A stretch of DNA of 64,000 nucleotides from Aminobacterium mobile DSM 12262 (lineage in GTDB: Bacteria > Synergistota > Synergistia > Synergistales > Aminobacteriaceae): NCBI RefSeq assembly GCF_000526395.1, contig NZ_JAFZ01000001.1, positions 1,240,001-1,304,000 of the forward strand, written 5' to 3'. Shown here one piece after another: positions 37,860-46,503 of this stretch; the stretch's first letter is position 1; every line of letters begins with the position of its first letter. The position numbers and the translations under genes are program-made. The notes under the pieces are model-generated. The model was not told the DNA's origin. It did not search any database and saw only the letters and a program-made list of their open reading frames with translations.

Positions 37860-38580
37860 AACTCTCTCCATTGGATCATGGGAGTTTATATCGAGTAGAT
37901 CAATACGAGATACGTCGGTTTTACTTGTAGCAGGTGGAAGAGCTCCTGCCTCATCTTGGTTTTCTGCTATAGCTCGATCTTTTCGGCACATATGGTGTGC
38001 TGATTCTGGTTTAGAAGTGTGCAGACAATCAGACATCATCCCAGAATACATTGTTGGAGATGAAGACAGTAGTTCCTCAGAGAGTTTAAAATGGGCTCTA
38101 CAGAAAAAAGTGCAGATAAAAAAATACCCAGTAGATAAGGATTATACTGACCTCCAACTAGCATTAAAACACATTGGAGAGGCTTTTCCTCACGCTGAAG
38201 TTCTGCTTACGGGGTGTTGGGGAGGCCGGGTAGATCATACATGGAGCAATATTTTTTCAGCTATTTGGGCAGAAAAGGAATGGGGGCTTCGAGTTGTATG
38301 TCTCTGCGATGATAAAGAGGCCCTTTTTATTCTAGACGGGCCAGAACAGATACAAATTAATTTTCATACACCATTACCTCAAACAGTGTCTCTTTTGGCC
38401 CTCGAAGAAACGTGCGAAAATGTGAGTATTCATGGGACACGTTGGGAACTTGAAAAAACGACTCTTCACTTATTCCGCCCATACTCTATAAGCAACCGCC
38501 TTGCAAACGATGGGGGTAAAAGTATTGAAGTCGAAGTAGACAAGGGAAGACTTGCAGTGTATCTTTACTGGGCAGAATAA
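37843..38580 (+). CDS. thiN: Thiamine pyrophosphokinase
   Basis: 245 residues from ATG 37843, with AGGAG 7 bases upstream, overlapping ftsK by 17 bases. An upstream ATG at 37810 has no such site. It makes thiamine diphosphate, the cofactor of Dxs. The TPK landmarks are CADSGLEVC, VGDEDSSSSESL and KYPVDKDYTDLQLALKH, followed by GCWGGRVDHTWSN and a beta-barrel C-terminus. A terminator follows. Confidence 0.9.
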   Translation: MNTWNKTLSIGSWEFISSRSIRDTSVLLVAGGRAPASSWFSAIARSFRHIWCADSGLEVCRQSDIIPEYIVGDEDSSSSESLKWALQKKVQIKKYPVDKDYTDLQLALKHIGEAFPHAEVLLTGCWGGRVDHTWSNIFSAIWAEKEWGLRVVCLCDDKEALFILDGPEQIQINFHTPLPQTVSLLALEETCENVSIHGTRWELEKTTLHLFRPYSISNRLANDGGKSIEVEVDKGRLAVYLYWAE

Positions 38581-38583
38581 AAA

Positions 38584-38610
38584 AAGCGGGCTGAATTATA
38601 CAGCCCGCTT
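38584..38610. terminator. Bidirectional terminator between thiN and rpmB
   Basis: AAGCGGGCTG (38584-38593) pairs perfectly with CAGCCCGCTT (38601-38610); the 7-base loop holds the rpmB stop codon. A run of A's at 38580-38585 gives U's for leftward transcripts. Confidence 0.8.
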
Positions 38611-38790
38611 GACTTTGCCGGATTTTAGACATCTAGTGCAAATCTTCATGCGTCGAGTCTCACCAGCACCTAGATCCACCTTGACATTCTGTAAATTAAT
38701 GAGCCAACGTCTCCGTGTATGACGATTCGAGTGGCTGACAGCATTCCCGGTAACAGGGCCACGGCCGCAGCAATCACAAACTCTAGCCAT
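38596..38790 (-). CDS. rpmB: Ribosomal protein L28 (bL28)
   Basis: 64 residues from ATG 38790, preceded by GGAGGAGGCG. The frame extends further upstream but the conserved protein begins [12 protein letters not shown]. Two CxxC knuckles (CDCC and CTRC) make this the zinc-binding form. [11 protein letters not shown] is the 23S rRNA-contacting stretch. It stands alone on the minus strand between two plus-strand operons. Confidence 0.95.
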   Translation of the reverse strand: MARVCDCCGRGPVTGNAVSHSNRHTRRRWLINLQNVKVDLGAGETRRMKICTRCLKSGKVKRAV

Positions 38791-38833
38791 AGTTCTACGC
38801 CTCCTCCGAAGGAAATAATGATCGAACAGGTGG

Positions 38834-38863
38834 ATTTTATCACAGGTTAGGTGTTCTGGGCAA
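38834..38863 (-). promoter_or_regulatory. Sigma-70-type promoter for rpmB
   Basis: On the minus strand TTGCCC (38863-38858) and TAAAAT (38839-38834) are separated by 18 bases, with TG one base before the -10 hexamer. It lies 43 bases upstream of the rpmB start. Confidence 0.5.
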
Positions 38864-38902
38864 TTCTTTCTCATAAAACTCGTCCCATAAGGAGGGATTA
38901 TT

Positions 38903-39130
38903 TTGAACTTTAGCGAGAAACTTGAAGCACTGCAGGATATTATTCATAAACTAGAAAAAGAGGAACTCCCCTTAGAGGAAGCTTTGGAACTTTTCGAGCG
39001 AGGCGTGTCCCTCGTAAAAGAGTGTCAAGCTTATTTGACCCAGGCAGAACAGAAAATAACCCTTCTGACAAATTCTGGAGAAGAAATTCCAACTGGAGAG
39101 ATATCATCGGGGGAAAATAACCATGTCTAA
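38903..39130 (+). CDS. xseB: Exodeoxyribonuclease VII small subunit
   Basis: 75 residues from TTG 38903, with GGAGGG at 38891-38896. The N-terminal coiled helix [39 protein letters not shown] is diagnostic. XseB binds XseA to make a single-strand exonuclease; xseA is not in the window. It overlaps ispA by 8 bases, the usual xseB-ispA-dxs order. Confidence 0.9.
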   Translation: MNFSEKLEALQDIIHKLEKEELPLEEALELFERGVSLVKECQAYLTQAEQKITLLTNSGEEIPTGEISSGENNHV

Positions 39131-40022
39131 TTTCATCAGAGAAGAACTTGAGAAGGAAAGGAAATGGATCGATACGCAACTTTCCCTCGTGTGCTCTCAA
39201 AAACCCAAAAATATTCCATCGCGTCTTTGGGAATCCATGGTATATTCTCTCATGGCTGGAGGGAAACGACTCCGTCCAATTCTTTGCATTAAAACCGCAG
39301 AAACCATGGGAGCAGATCGGAAGGAAATACTCCCCATGGCGTTGGCTTTCGAGATGATTCATACGGCTTCCCTTATCCATGATGACTTACCTGCTATGGA
39401 TAATGATTCTTTGCGCCGTGGTAAACCCACAAACCACATTATCTTTGGAGAAACTCTGGCCATATTGGCAGGTGATGCATTGCTTGCCTGGGGATTTGAA
39501 TATCCACTTTTCCACCTTAACAGAGAAAACATCCCTGCAGAGCGAATTATAAAGGCTTTTTCCATATTCTCCCAAGCTATAGGGCCTTCTGGTATCTGTG
39601 GAGGACAAGTCCTGGACACCGATCTCCAGAGCTATCAAGATAATGCCGATTTCGTTCTCCGTATAGCGCGACAAAAAACAGCCATATTGATACAATCTTC
39701 TGTTACTGTAGGAGCTATCCTTGCCGGTGCTCCTGCTTTAGTTGTAGATGCTTTTGAAAAGTATGGAGAGCACTTAGGACTGGCCTTTCAGATTGTTGAC
39801 GATATACTTGACGTTACCGCTACTGCAAAAGTTTTAGGCAAAACACCTGGAAAAGATGCCCAACAAGAAAAGAACACGTTCGTAACTGTTTGGGGCATAG
39901 CAGAAGCGCGTAGAAGGGCATTGGAAGAGAGTGAAAGGGCAAGAGATGCTCTTAACCTTATAGATATGCCTACCTCTTTTTTCCAAGACCTCGCCATCTT
40001 CCTTTCTGAAAGAAGTTGTTAA
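39123..40022 (+). CDS. ispA: Polyprenyl (farnesyl) diphosphate synthase
   Basis: 299 residues. It condenses isopentenyl and allylic diphosphates, most likely to farnesyl diphosphate, the primer used by UppS. The two Asp-rich motifs are DDLPAMDND and DDILD, with GGKRLRPIL and GGQVLD between them. The first motif has the DDxxxxD spacing of bacterial FPP/GGPP synthases. Confidence 0.93.
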   Translation: MSNFIREELEKERKWIDTQLSLVCSQKPKNIPSRLWESMVYSLMAGGKRLRPILCIKTAETMGADRKEILPMALAFEMIHTASLIHDDLPAMDNDSLRRGKPTNHIIFGETLAILAGDALLAWGFEYPLFHLNRENIPAERIIKAFSIFSQAIGPSGICGGQVLDTDLQSYQDNADFVLRIARQKTAILIQSSVTVGAILAGAPALVVDAFEKYGEHLGLAFQIVDDILDVTATAKVLGKTPGKDAQQEKNTFVTVWGIAEARRRALEESERARDALNLIDMPTSFFQDLAIFLSERSC

Positions 40023-40063
40023 AAGGAAGCTACAAGAAAGAAGGAGGAACCACTTAAGAAATT

Positions 40064-41935
40064 ATGCAAATTCTCAATCGCGTTAACGACTATCGAGATC
40101 TTAAAGACATGTCTATAGGCGCTCTTTCTTTGCTCTGTGAAGACTTGAGAAAAGAAATTATAGACGTAGTAATGCAAAATGGAGGACATCTTGCTTCTTC
40201 TTTAGGAGCTGTAGAGCTGATTGTTGCATTGCTGCGACAATTTGATCCGCTTCAAGACAAAATTATATTTGACGTGGGACATCAAGCTTATGCCTATAAA
40301 ATACTGACAGGAAGAAAAGAACAGTTTTCAACACTCCGTCAATGGGGAGGTGTGAGCGGATTCCCTAAAAGAGACGAGAGTCCCTGCGATCATTTTGATG
40401 TAGGGCATAGTAGCACTTCTTTATCGGCAGCTCTCGGGTATGCCAAGGCTAGAGATCTTTTAAAAGAAGATCATCATGTGGTAGCAGTTATTGGAGATGG
40501 CGCTCTCCTTAACGGGCTCTCTTTTGAAGCTCTTAATTACACGAAGGATGCAAAAACAAAGGTTATTTTTATTCTCAACGATAATAAGATGTCTATCAGT
40601 CACCGTGTAGGAGGGTTCGCATCATATCTGGCCAAATTAAGTTCAAGCTCTGCCTACAACGCTTTAAAAACATATATAAAAGAATCGTGTGCGTCTCTTC
40701 CCCAGGGACAATCCATCGAAAATGTTTTATCTAAATTCAGAGATCAGATAAAATTCTTGGTTAAGCCTGGCAACATCTTTGATGAGCTCGATATTAATTA
40801 TTGGGGCCCTTTTGACGGACATAATATTTCGGAAATGGAAACTGTCTTCCAAATGGCAAAAAAGTATTATAAACCTGTTTTGCTTCATATAGTGACCACA
40901 AAGGGGAAAGGGCTGGAATGCGCTGAAAAGCACCCGAGTATCTATCATGGCATTTCTGCCAAGAGGCCCTCAAAATCCACATCAAGTGGGATAAGTTGGG
41001 GTGCAGCAGCAACAGAAGAACTATGTCGATTGGCAAGGAAAAACCCCAAAATTGTATGCCTTACAGCTGCTATGAAAGACGGAACTCGCCTTGACCTCTT
41101 TGCGCAACATTTCCCAGACCGTTTTTACGATGTAGGGATAGCTGAGGAACATATGCTCACAATGTCTGCGGGGATGGCTGCTGGTGGGCTTCGTCCTGTA
41201 GTTTGCATCTATTCGACTTTTTTGCAAAGAGCCATGGATCAGCTTGTTCACGATATTGCACTTCAGAACCTTCCTGTTGTTTTAGCCATAGATCGAGGGG
41301 GACTCGTTGGAGAGGATGGAGAGACTCACCATGGGCTTTTAGATATGGCATGGGGGAGATCTATCCCTCATTTAGAGATACTAGCACCTCGTGACATCGT
41401 TGATCTTAGAGCGATGCTCGACCATTGTCTGAGCCGTTCAACCCCTGTACTCATTCGATACCCTCGGGGAATAGCTCCTGAAGAAATTTCTAGGAACAAC
41501 CCCAACCCACTGCCGCCTTATCGAGCAGAGGTTATTCAGCAAGGGGACGGAAATGAATGGAGTATTATGGGGATAGGAGCTACTCTTCAGCTCGCTTTCG
41601 AGAGCTCTCATTTAGCCGTTGCCCAAGGAGAGCCAGCCCCTACAATTCTTGATCTTCGATGGATCAAGCCTCTAGATTGGGAAACCATCGATCAAAGGCT
41701 TCAATCTAATCGGATAGTAATTGTTCTGGAAGAGGGATATCGCAACGGCGGCATAGGGGAGACCATAGCAGCCCGAGCATCAGAAAAAGCATGGCCAGTA
41801 CAGGTTATTCCTATAGGAATTCCTGACCTCTTTGTCCCTCACGGAACTCCTGAAAAACAAAGAGAATTTTGTGGATTAACGCCTCAAAGAGTGGTGAATA
41901 GCTATAGGAAAAATACAAAAGGAACGAATCGATAA
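40064..41935 (+). CDS. dxs: 1-deoxy-D-xylulose-5-phosphate synthase
   Basis: 623 residues. A thiamine-diphosphate transketolase-like enzyme that condenses pyruvate and glyceraldehyde-3-P. It has GHQAYAYKILTGR, the ThDP motif GDGALLNGLSFEALN to NDNKMSIS, the central GLECAEKHPSIYHG, and a C-terminal domain with DRGGLVGEDGETHHG and IRYPRG. Its last bases overlap the sequence that encodes the conserved N-terminus of TlyA. Confidence 0.95.
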   Translation: MQILNRVNDYRDLKDMSIGALSLLCEDLRKEIIDVVMQNGGHLASSLGAVELIVALLRQFDPLQDKIIFDVGHQAYAYKILTGRKEQFSTLRQWGGVSGFPKRDESPCDHFDVGHSSTSLSAALGYAKARDLLKEDHHVVAVIGDGALLNGLSFEALNYTKDAKTKVIFILNDNKMSISHRVGGFASYLAKLSSSSAYNALKTYIKESCASLPQGQSIENVLSKFRDQIKFLVKPGNIFDELDINYWGPFDGHNISEMETVFQMAKKYYKPVLLHIVTTKGKGLECAEKHPSIYHGISAKRPSKSTSSGISWGAAATEELCRLARKNPKIVCLTAAMKDGTRLDLFAQHFPDRFYDVGIAEEHMLTMSAGMAAGGLRPVVCIYSTFLQRAMDQLVHDIALQNLPVVLAIDRGGLVGEDGETHHGLLDMAWGRSIPHLEILAPRDIVDLRAMLDHCLSRSTPVLIRYPRGIAPEEISRNNPNPLPPYRAEVIQQGDGNEWSIMGIGATLQLAFESSHLAVAQGEPAPTILDLRWIKPLDWETIDQRLQSNRIVIVLEEGYRNGGIGETIAARASEKAWPVQVIPIGIPDLFVPHGTPEKQREFCGLTPQRVVNSYRKNTKGTNR

Positions 41936-41942
41936 GCTCCTC

Positions 41943-42734
41943 GTGGCAAGAAATCTAGCCCCATCACGAGCGAAGGCATGTGCTCTCATTCTGGAAGGGC
42001 GCGTTTTTTCCAACCATAAACAGATTGTTAAGGTGGGAACCATGCTTCCTAAAGATGCTTCTCTAGAAGTTAAAGAACGTAGCGATGCATCTCGTGAAGA
42101 ATGGGTTAGCCGGGGAGCTCATAAACTTTTAAAAGCTCTTGATATCTTTCATACCAACCCTACAGGAAAAATTTGTATGGACATAGGAGCCTCAACTGGC
42201 GGTTTTACTCACGTGATGCTTTCAAGAGGTGCTTTAAAAGTCTACTCTGTAGATGTGGGTTACGGTCAATTCGCATGGAAATTACGCACAGATCCTCGCG
42301 TAGTGGTCATGGAACGTACGAACGCCAGATATTTAGAGCCAGGTCAGTTTGAAGAAGGGATGGATCTTATTACTATTGATGCTTCTTTTATTTCTTTAAC
42401 TCTTCTTCTGCCTGTTATGGAGAACCTCCTAAAAGAAGATGGCTGTATAATATGTTTAGTGAAACCTCAATTTGAGGCTGGAAAAGAACGTCTGGGCAAA
42501 AATGGTGTTGTGAAAGACCCTCTTTTGCACCAAACTATATTGCAGGAATTATCATCTTTTATAGAAAAGCAAACGCTCCTTTCGCTACAAGGGGCTACAT
42601 GGTCTCCTCTGAAAGGACCCAAGGGGAATATAGAATTTCTTTTCTTCCTTCAAAAAGGGAAAAAAGACGAGTCATTACATACAGATTTCACTCAAATTGT
42701 AGCGGAAAGTCACAAAGCATTAGATGAGAAATAA
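41943..42734 (+). CDS. tlyA: TlyA-type rRNA 2'-O-methyltransferase
   Basis: 263 residues from GTG 41943, the first ATG/GTG/TTG of the frame. An N-terminal S4 RNA-binding domain (RAKACALILEGRVFSNHKQIVKVG) and an FtsJ-like methyltransferase domain (DIGASTGGFTHVML, VDVGYGQFAWKLRTDPRV, LVKPQFEAGKE) are present; relatives methylate cytidines in 16S and 23S rRNA. Family members start with an R-x-D-x-x-L-V motif. Here ERIDKLLVARN is encoded in frame from 41922, upstream of the GTG, inside the dxs end. The real start is therefore probably a non-standard codon (ATA 41904, 41910-41915 region or ATC 41928), or an error hides one. Confidence 0.88.
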   Translation: MARNLAPSRAKACALILEGRVFSNHKQIVKVGTMLPKDASLEVKERSDASREEWVSRGAHKLLKALDIFHTNPTGKICMDIGASTGGFTHVMLSRGALKVYSVDVGYGQFAWKLRTDPRVVVMERTNARYLEPGQFEEGMDLITIDASFISLTLLLPVMENLLKEDGCIICLVKPQFEAGKERLGKNGVVKDPLLHQTILQELSSFIEKQTLLSLQGATWSPLKGPKGNIEFLFFLQKGKKDESLHTDFTQIVAESHKALDEK

Positions 42735-42769
42735 ACCATTGTCATAAGAGAGATGCGGAGGGAAGCTGG

Positions 42770-43651
42770 ATGGATAGACATATCGGCATGCTTGTCAACA
42801 CACAGAAAAAAGGAGCTCTCGACATGGCCTGTCGACTTATACAGTGGGGCAAAAAGAAGGAGATACCTATCCTATTGCCACCTCATGAAGCGTCTATTCT
42901 TGGGGTTCCAGCAACAACCGATGATATATGGAAAACAATGGTGAATTTCACAGTTGTTATAGGTGGGGATGGGACTTTTTTAAGAGCAAGCCGATATGTT
43001 TTGAATCATTCTATTCCGCTTTACGGCATTAATCTGGGCCACTTGGGTTTTCTTGCTTCAGGGAAGCCAGAAGAGGCTGAATCCGATCTAGAACAGATAT
43101 TACGAGGTGACTACGCTCTTCAGGAACATAGAATTCTTGAAGGAGTTATATGGCGAGAGGAACGGCGCAAGCACACTCTTTATGCTCTTAATGATCTTGT
43201 GCTTACGAAGGGAGCCTTTGCTCGCGTTATTACCATAGAAATCAGGATTGGCAATCGTTACTTTAATACCCTTCCAGCAGATGGAGTTATAGTATCGACA
43301 CCTACTGGTTCAACAGCTTACGCTCTCTCTGCTGGCGGTCCCATCGTACCTCCACATGTACCATGTATGGTTCTAGCTCCCATATGTGCTCATACTCTTT
43401 ACGCAAGGCCTGTGATAGTAGGGGAGCGCGACATTATCAATCTCATTCCGCGAGGGAGTCATCGCGATCTCATGCTGACACAAGATGGTCAGCTAGGCTA
43501 TGAAATTCTACCAGGAGATCGTATAGAGCTCTCCCTCTCCCATACCAAAGTAGTGAAAGTTATCGTTCTTCCACAACGAACGTACTTCGATCTCCTCCAT
43601 GAAAAACTCAAATGGGGACAAGGTATTGTTCGCTACGAAGATAAGGAGTGA
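42770..43651 (+). CDS. nadK: NAD kinase
   Basis: 293 residues. It phosphorylates NAD to NADP. The GGDGTFLRASR motif (about residues 67-77) and NLGHLGFLA are the family fingerprints; PADGVIVSTPTGSTAYALSAGGPIV forms the NAD site. GGAGGGAAGC lies just upstream of ATG 42770. The stop overlaps the ribosome site of recN. Confidence 0.95.
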   Translation: MDRHIGMLVNTQKKGALDMACRLIQWGKKKEIPILLPPHEASILGVPATTDDIWKTMVNFTVVIGGDGTFLRASRYVLNHSIPLYGINLGHLGFLASGKPEEAESDLEQILRGDYALQEHRILEGVIWREERRKHTLYALNDLVLTKGAFARVITIEIRIGNRYFNTLPADGVIVSTPTGSTAYALSAGGPIVPPHVPCMVLAPICAHTLYARPVIVGERDIINLIPRGSHRDLMLTQDGQLGYEILPGDRIELSLSHTKVVKVIVLPQRTYFDLLHEKLKWGQGIVRYEDKE

Positions 43652-43656
43652 GACCT

Positions 43657-45360
43657 GTGCTCGAAGAGCTCTCGTTAAAAAACATCGGTGGGCTAGATTT
43701 AGCCTCTATACAGCTCTCAGGACGTTTCATCGCTATTACAGGAGAAAGTGGCGCTGGTAAAAGCAGTATTGTGCGAGGGTTAGAATTTATAGGAGGGAAA
43801 CGAGCCCAATCGGAACTTATTAAGGCTGGGGAAAATGAGGCCGAAGTACAAGCTCTTTTCTATTGCCCTGCTTCTTTAAAACTTCCTGAAGATATCTGTC
43901 CCGAGGAAGGGAACCTTTTTGTAAAAAGGATATTTTCTCGTAACGGGAGAGGAAAAACCTTTCTCCAAGGTAAACTTGTCCCTCTTTCAACATTTTCAGA
44001 AAGCGTGGGGGCTTTACTTCGAATCCAGAGTCAGTTTGCTCAACTCGAACTTCTAGACTCAGACCGACAACGGCATATTCTTGATAGCTATGGAGGGAAA
44101 GATATAGCTCAGATACAAAATAATCTCAGAGTAATATTTACCGAAGCTCTTTCTAAAGAGCGAGAGCTTCGAGATATGGAAAGTCGACAAAAAGAGATTA
44201 TCGCTCGTTATCAACACGCAGAAAAAATATTACAAAGTTTTCGAACGCTCTCTCCAGACGCTGATAGTGAACAAACATGGGAAGAGGGGATAGAAAGCCT
44301 GACATTTCTCATTAACTCTCATGGCCGTTTAGAACAAATATTAGCCCAGATAACTGGTGGAAAGACGGGAGAAGGAATCGCAGATACTCTTGAGAATATA
44401 TGTCTAGACATAGGTCAACTTCCAGCAAGTTATAAAGAAGCTGGACAAGAGTGGCAATCCGAGGGGAACGAAGCCCTTGTCCATCTGCAAAAAATGGCGC
44501 AAAAAATACAGGGCTTTCTTGACAGCCAGCCTCTTCCCGATCTTATAGAAGATCGAGAAAAAACAGAAAATAAATTAGGGCTGTTGCGAAAGCTGAAACG
44601 TCTCGCACAGGTTGATTCTATAGAGAATCTGATCGCCTATTGCCAAGAGGCAGATGACAACTTGTCCTGGTTAGCTCAAAGCTACGAAAGGGTAGAAAAG
44701 GTATCAAACCGCGCTCGAGAATTACGCAAAGAAGCAAGCCGCCTGGCGGCGGAACTTCGAAAAGCCAGGGAAGAAGCTGCTCTTTCCCTGGGAAAAGCTA
44801 TGAACACATCTCTAGCTTCTATGGCTATGGAGGATATTACGTTTTCCATAGAAATTTCCGACCTAGGAAAAATACGAAGTACAGGTGCTGATGAGGTTTC
44901 TTTCCTCTTGGCAAGTGGAGACATGCCGCCAGGTCCTGTAATGAAAATCGCATCCGGAGGAGAGTTAAGCAGGCTTCTCTTGGCGTTGCAACTCTCCCTC
45001 CCTCAAGAACAAATTCCTGAGACTCTCGTTTTTGATGAAGTTGAAGCAGGGCTTGGGGGAAAAGCTGCAGTGCTTGCCGGGTATAAATTACGGGAACTAT
45101 CAGAGAAATGTAGAGTCATTCTTATTACTCACGAAGCGACTATAGCTGCACTGGCAGATCAACATTTCGTCGTAACACGGAACGGAAATGAAAGCTCTAT
45201 CAAGGAAATAGATGGAGAAGAAAGGGTTGCAGAAATAGCTCGAATGCTCTCTGGGAACGCAACTCTTCCTGAAGCACAAGAGCATGCTCGCAAACTCCTT
45301 TCCGAAGAGTTGACTTCTAGCTCGAAGAACCGTAAAATGCATAAGCTTATGTATAAATAA
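43657..45360 (+). CDS. recN: DNA repair protein RecN
   Basis: 567 residues from GTG 43657, with AGGAGTGA (43644-43651) properly spaced; GTG 43648 lies inside that site. An SMC-like ATPase for double-strand-break repair. Walker A TGESGAGKSSIVRGL is near residue 32, followed by SQFAQLELLDSDRQRHILDSYGG and two coiled-coil arms (about 160-390). The ABC signature IASGGELSRLLLALQ and Walker B TLVFDEVEAGLGGKAA are present. The rplU promoter lies within its last codons. Confidence 0.94.
   Translation: MLEELSLKNIGGLDLASIQLSGRFIAITGESGAGKSSIVRGLEFIGGKRAQSELIKAGENEAEVQALFYCPASLKLPEDICPEEGNLFVKRIFSRNGRGKTFLQGKLVPLSTFSESVGALLRIQSQFAQLELLDSDRQRHILDSYGGKDIAQIQNNLRVIFTEALSKERELRDMESRQKEIIARYQHAEKILQSFRTLSPDADSEQTWEEGIESLTFLINSHGRLEQILAQITGGKTGEGIADTLENICLDIGQLPASYKEAGQEWQSEGNEALVHLQKMAQKIQGFLDSQPLPDLIEDREKTENKLGLLRKLKRLAQVDSIENLIAYCQEADDNLSWLAQSYERVEKVSNRARELRKEASRLAAELRKAREEAALSLGKAMNTSLASMAMEDITFSIEISDLGKIRSTGADEVSFLLASGDMPPGPVMKIASGGELSRLLLALQLSLPQEQIPETLVFDEVEAGLGGKAAVLAGYKLRELSEKCRVILITHEATIAALADQHFVVTRNGNESSIKEIDGEERVAEIARMLSGNATLPEAQEHARKLLSEELTSSSKNRKMHKLMYK
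45310..45338 (+). promoter_or_regulatory. Sigma-70-type promoter for the rplU-prp-rpmA operon, inside recN
   Basis: TTGACT (45310-45315) and TAAAAT (45333-45338) are 17 bases apart, each one base from consensus. Transcription would begin near 45345, giving a leader of about 90 bases before rplU. Confidence 0.6.
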
Positions 45361-45370
45361 CGCTTGGGCA

Positions 45371-45394
45371 GGGTTTATAAAGCGAAAGCTACCC
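45371..45394 (+). promoter_or_regulatory. GNRA-capped hairpin in the rplU leader, possible r-protein leader
   Basis: GGGT (45371-45374) pairs with ACCC (45391-45394); after a six-base one-sided bulge, AGC (45381-45383) pairs with GCT (45388-45390) and is closed by a GAAA tetraloop. The form of a bulged hairpin with a GNRA cap suits autogenous binding by a ribosomal protein, but the match to the known L21 leader was not verified. Confidence 0.4.
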
Positions 45395-45432
45395 TATTAT
45401 TAAAGCCTAGCGGGAGGAGGATGTTTTATATT

Positions 45433-45744
45433 ATGTACGCCATTGTAGAAACAGGTGGAAAACAGTACAGAGTAGCAGCAGGAGACACTCTTAAAGTGGA
45501 AAGTATCCACGCAGAAGTCGGAACCTCTCTCGTTTTAGATAAGGTTCTTATGGTTTCTGATGATCAGGACGTCCGCGTAGGAACCCCGTATCTTGAAGGT
45601 GCCAGTGTCAACGCTACGGTTGTAGATCATGGCCGAGCACCCAAGATTCTTGTTTATAAGTTCAAGAGCAAGAAAAACTACAGACGTATGCGCGGCCATC
45701 GTCAGAATTTTACCGAGATTAAAATAGATTCCATCAACGCCTAG
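45433..45744 (+). CDS. rplU: Ribosomal protein L21 (bL21)
   Basis: 103 residues from ATG 45433 (MYAIVETGGKQYRV, the family's usual start). A strong GGGAGGAGG ends at 45420. It directly abuts ATG 45421, so that codon is too close, and the distance to 45433 is long; the exact start is not certain. The C-terminus KFKSKKNYRRMRGHRQNFTEIKI is characteristic. It heads the conserved L21-Prp-L27-Obg block. Confidence 0.94.
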   Translation: MYAIVETGGKQYRVAAGDTLKVESIHAEVGTSLVLDKVLMVSDDQDVRVGTPYLEGASVNATVVDHGRAPKILVYKFKSKKNYRRMRGHRQNFTEIKIDSINA

Positions 45745-45780
45745 GGCAAAGAGCGTTGGTAAGCGATCATCCCAAGAGAT

Positions 45781-46107
45781 ATGATTATTGTAACCATAGA
45801 GAAAGATAATGGGGTGATCACCTCGGTAGAAGGAGTGGGGCACTCTGGATATGCTCCTGCGGGAGAAGATGTTGTTTGTGCTGGAGTTTCAGCTCTGATT
45901 CAAGCTTTAGCTCTAGGGATGAGCGATATAGCGAAAGTGGAATCAACCAAGATAGAAATAGATACACAACGAACTCGAATAAAAGTATCTTGGCCACGTT
46001 CAGATAAGAGAGAAATTCTTCTTCTCGCAGAGACAGTAGTCAGGTCCCTTGAAAATATATCAAAAAGCTACAAAGGTTATGTAAAAATTGTGGAGGTGCG
46101 AAAATAA
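45781..46107 (+). CDS. prp: Ribosomal-processing cysteine protease Prp
   Basis: 108 residues. Prp removes the N-terminal extension of L27 in organisms that have one. The catalytic His and Cys are in [22 protein letters not shown]. It sits between rplU and rpmA exactly where Prp is expected, and the L27 here does carry the cleavable leader. Its stop touches the rpmA start. Confidence 0.92.
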   Translation: MIIVTIEKDNGVITSVEGVGHSGYAPAGEDVVCAGVSALIQALALGMSDIAKVESTKIEIDTQRTRIKVSWPRSDKREILLLAETVVRSLENISKSYKGYVKIVEVRK

Positions 46108-46388
46108 TGCGTATCAATTTTTTTGATCTGCAATTCTTTGCTCATAAAAAAGGACAGGGTAGTTCAACAAACGGACGAGATAGCGAAAGTAAACGACTGG
46201 GCATTAAAAAATATGCAGGTGAGGTCGTCAAAGGAGGAAATATCCTTGTTCGCCAGCGAGGGACAAAAGTACACCCTGGACTTAACGTAGGGAAAGGGAA
46301 AGATGATACCCTTTTTGCGTTAGCAGCTGGTGTTGTAAAGTATCAGACGAAAGGTGACAGAAAATACGTATCTGTAGAAACACTATAG
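46107..46388 (+). CDS. rpmA: Ribosomal protein L27 (bL27) with cleavable N-terminal extension
   Basis: 93 residues. The N-terminus [20 protein letters not shown] carries the LQFFA sequence that Prp cuts before the conserved (A)HKKG, leaving mature L27 whose tail reaches the peptidyl-transferase centre. GGAGGTGCG precedes ATG 46107. A hairpin begins at its stop codon and a terminator follows. Confidence 0.95.
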   Translation: MRINFFDLQFFAHKKGQGSSTNGRDSESKRLGIKKYAGEVVKGGNILVRQRGTKVHPGLNVGKGKDDTLFALAAGVVKYQTKGDRKYVSVETL

Positions 46389-46419
46389 ATTTTTACAACG
46401 TCTACGGCGTTGTATAGTG
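46381..46419 (+). repeat. Two-part inverted repeat starting at the rpmA stop
   Basis: CACTATA (46381-46387) faces TATAGTG (46413-46419), and inside it TACAACG (46394-46400) faces CGTTGTA (46408-46414). The two pairings share two bases, so they are partly alternative. The rpmA stop lies in the outer arm. Confidence 0.5.
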
Positions 46420-46441
46420 ATGATTTTTATACCGTCTCAAG

Positions 46442-46476
46442 ACAAGGGCCCGGTTATAGCAAGGCCCTTGTTTTTT
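46442..46476 (+). terminator. Rho-independent terminator between rpmA and obgE
   Basis: ACAAGGGCC (46442-46450) pairs with GGCCCTTGT (46463-46471) over a 12-base loop, and six T's run from 46471 to 46476. ObgE begins only 28 bases later, so it depends on readthrough or an unseen promoter. Confidence 0.85.
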
Positions 46477-46503
46477 CATTCACATGACGGATGGTGATGT
46501 CTT

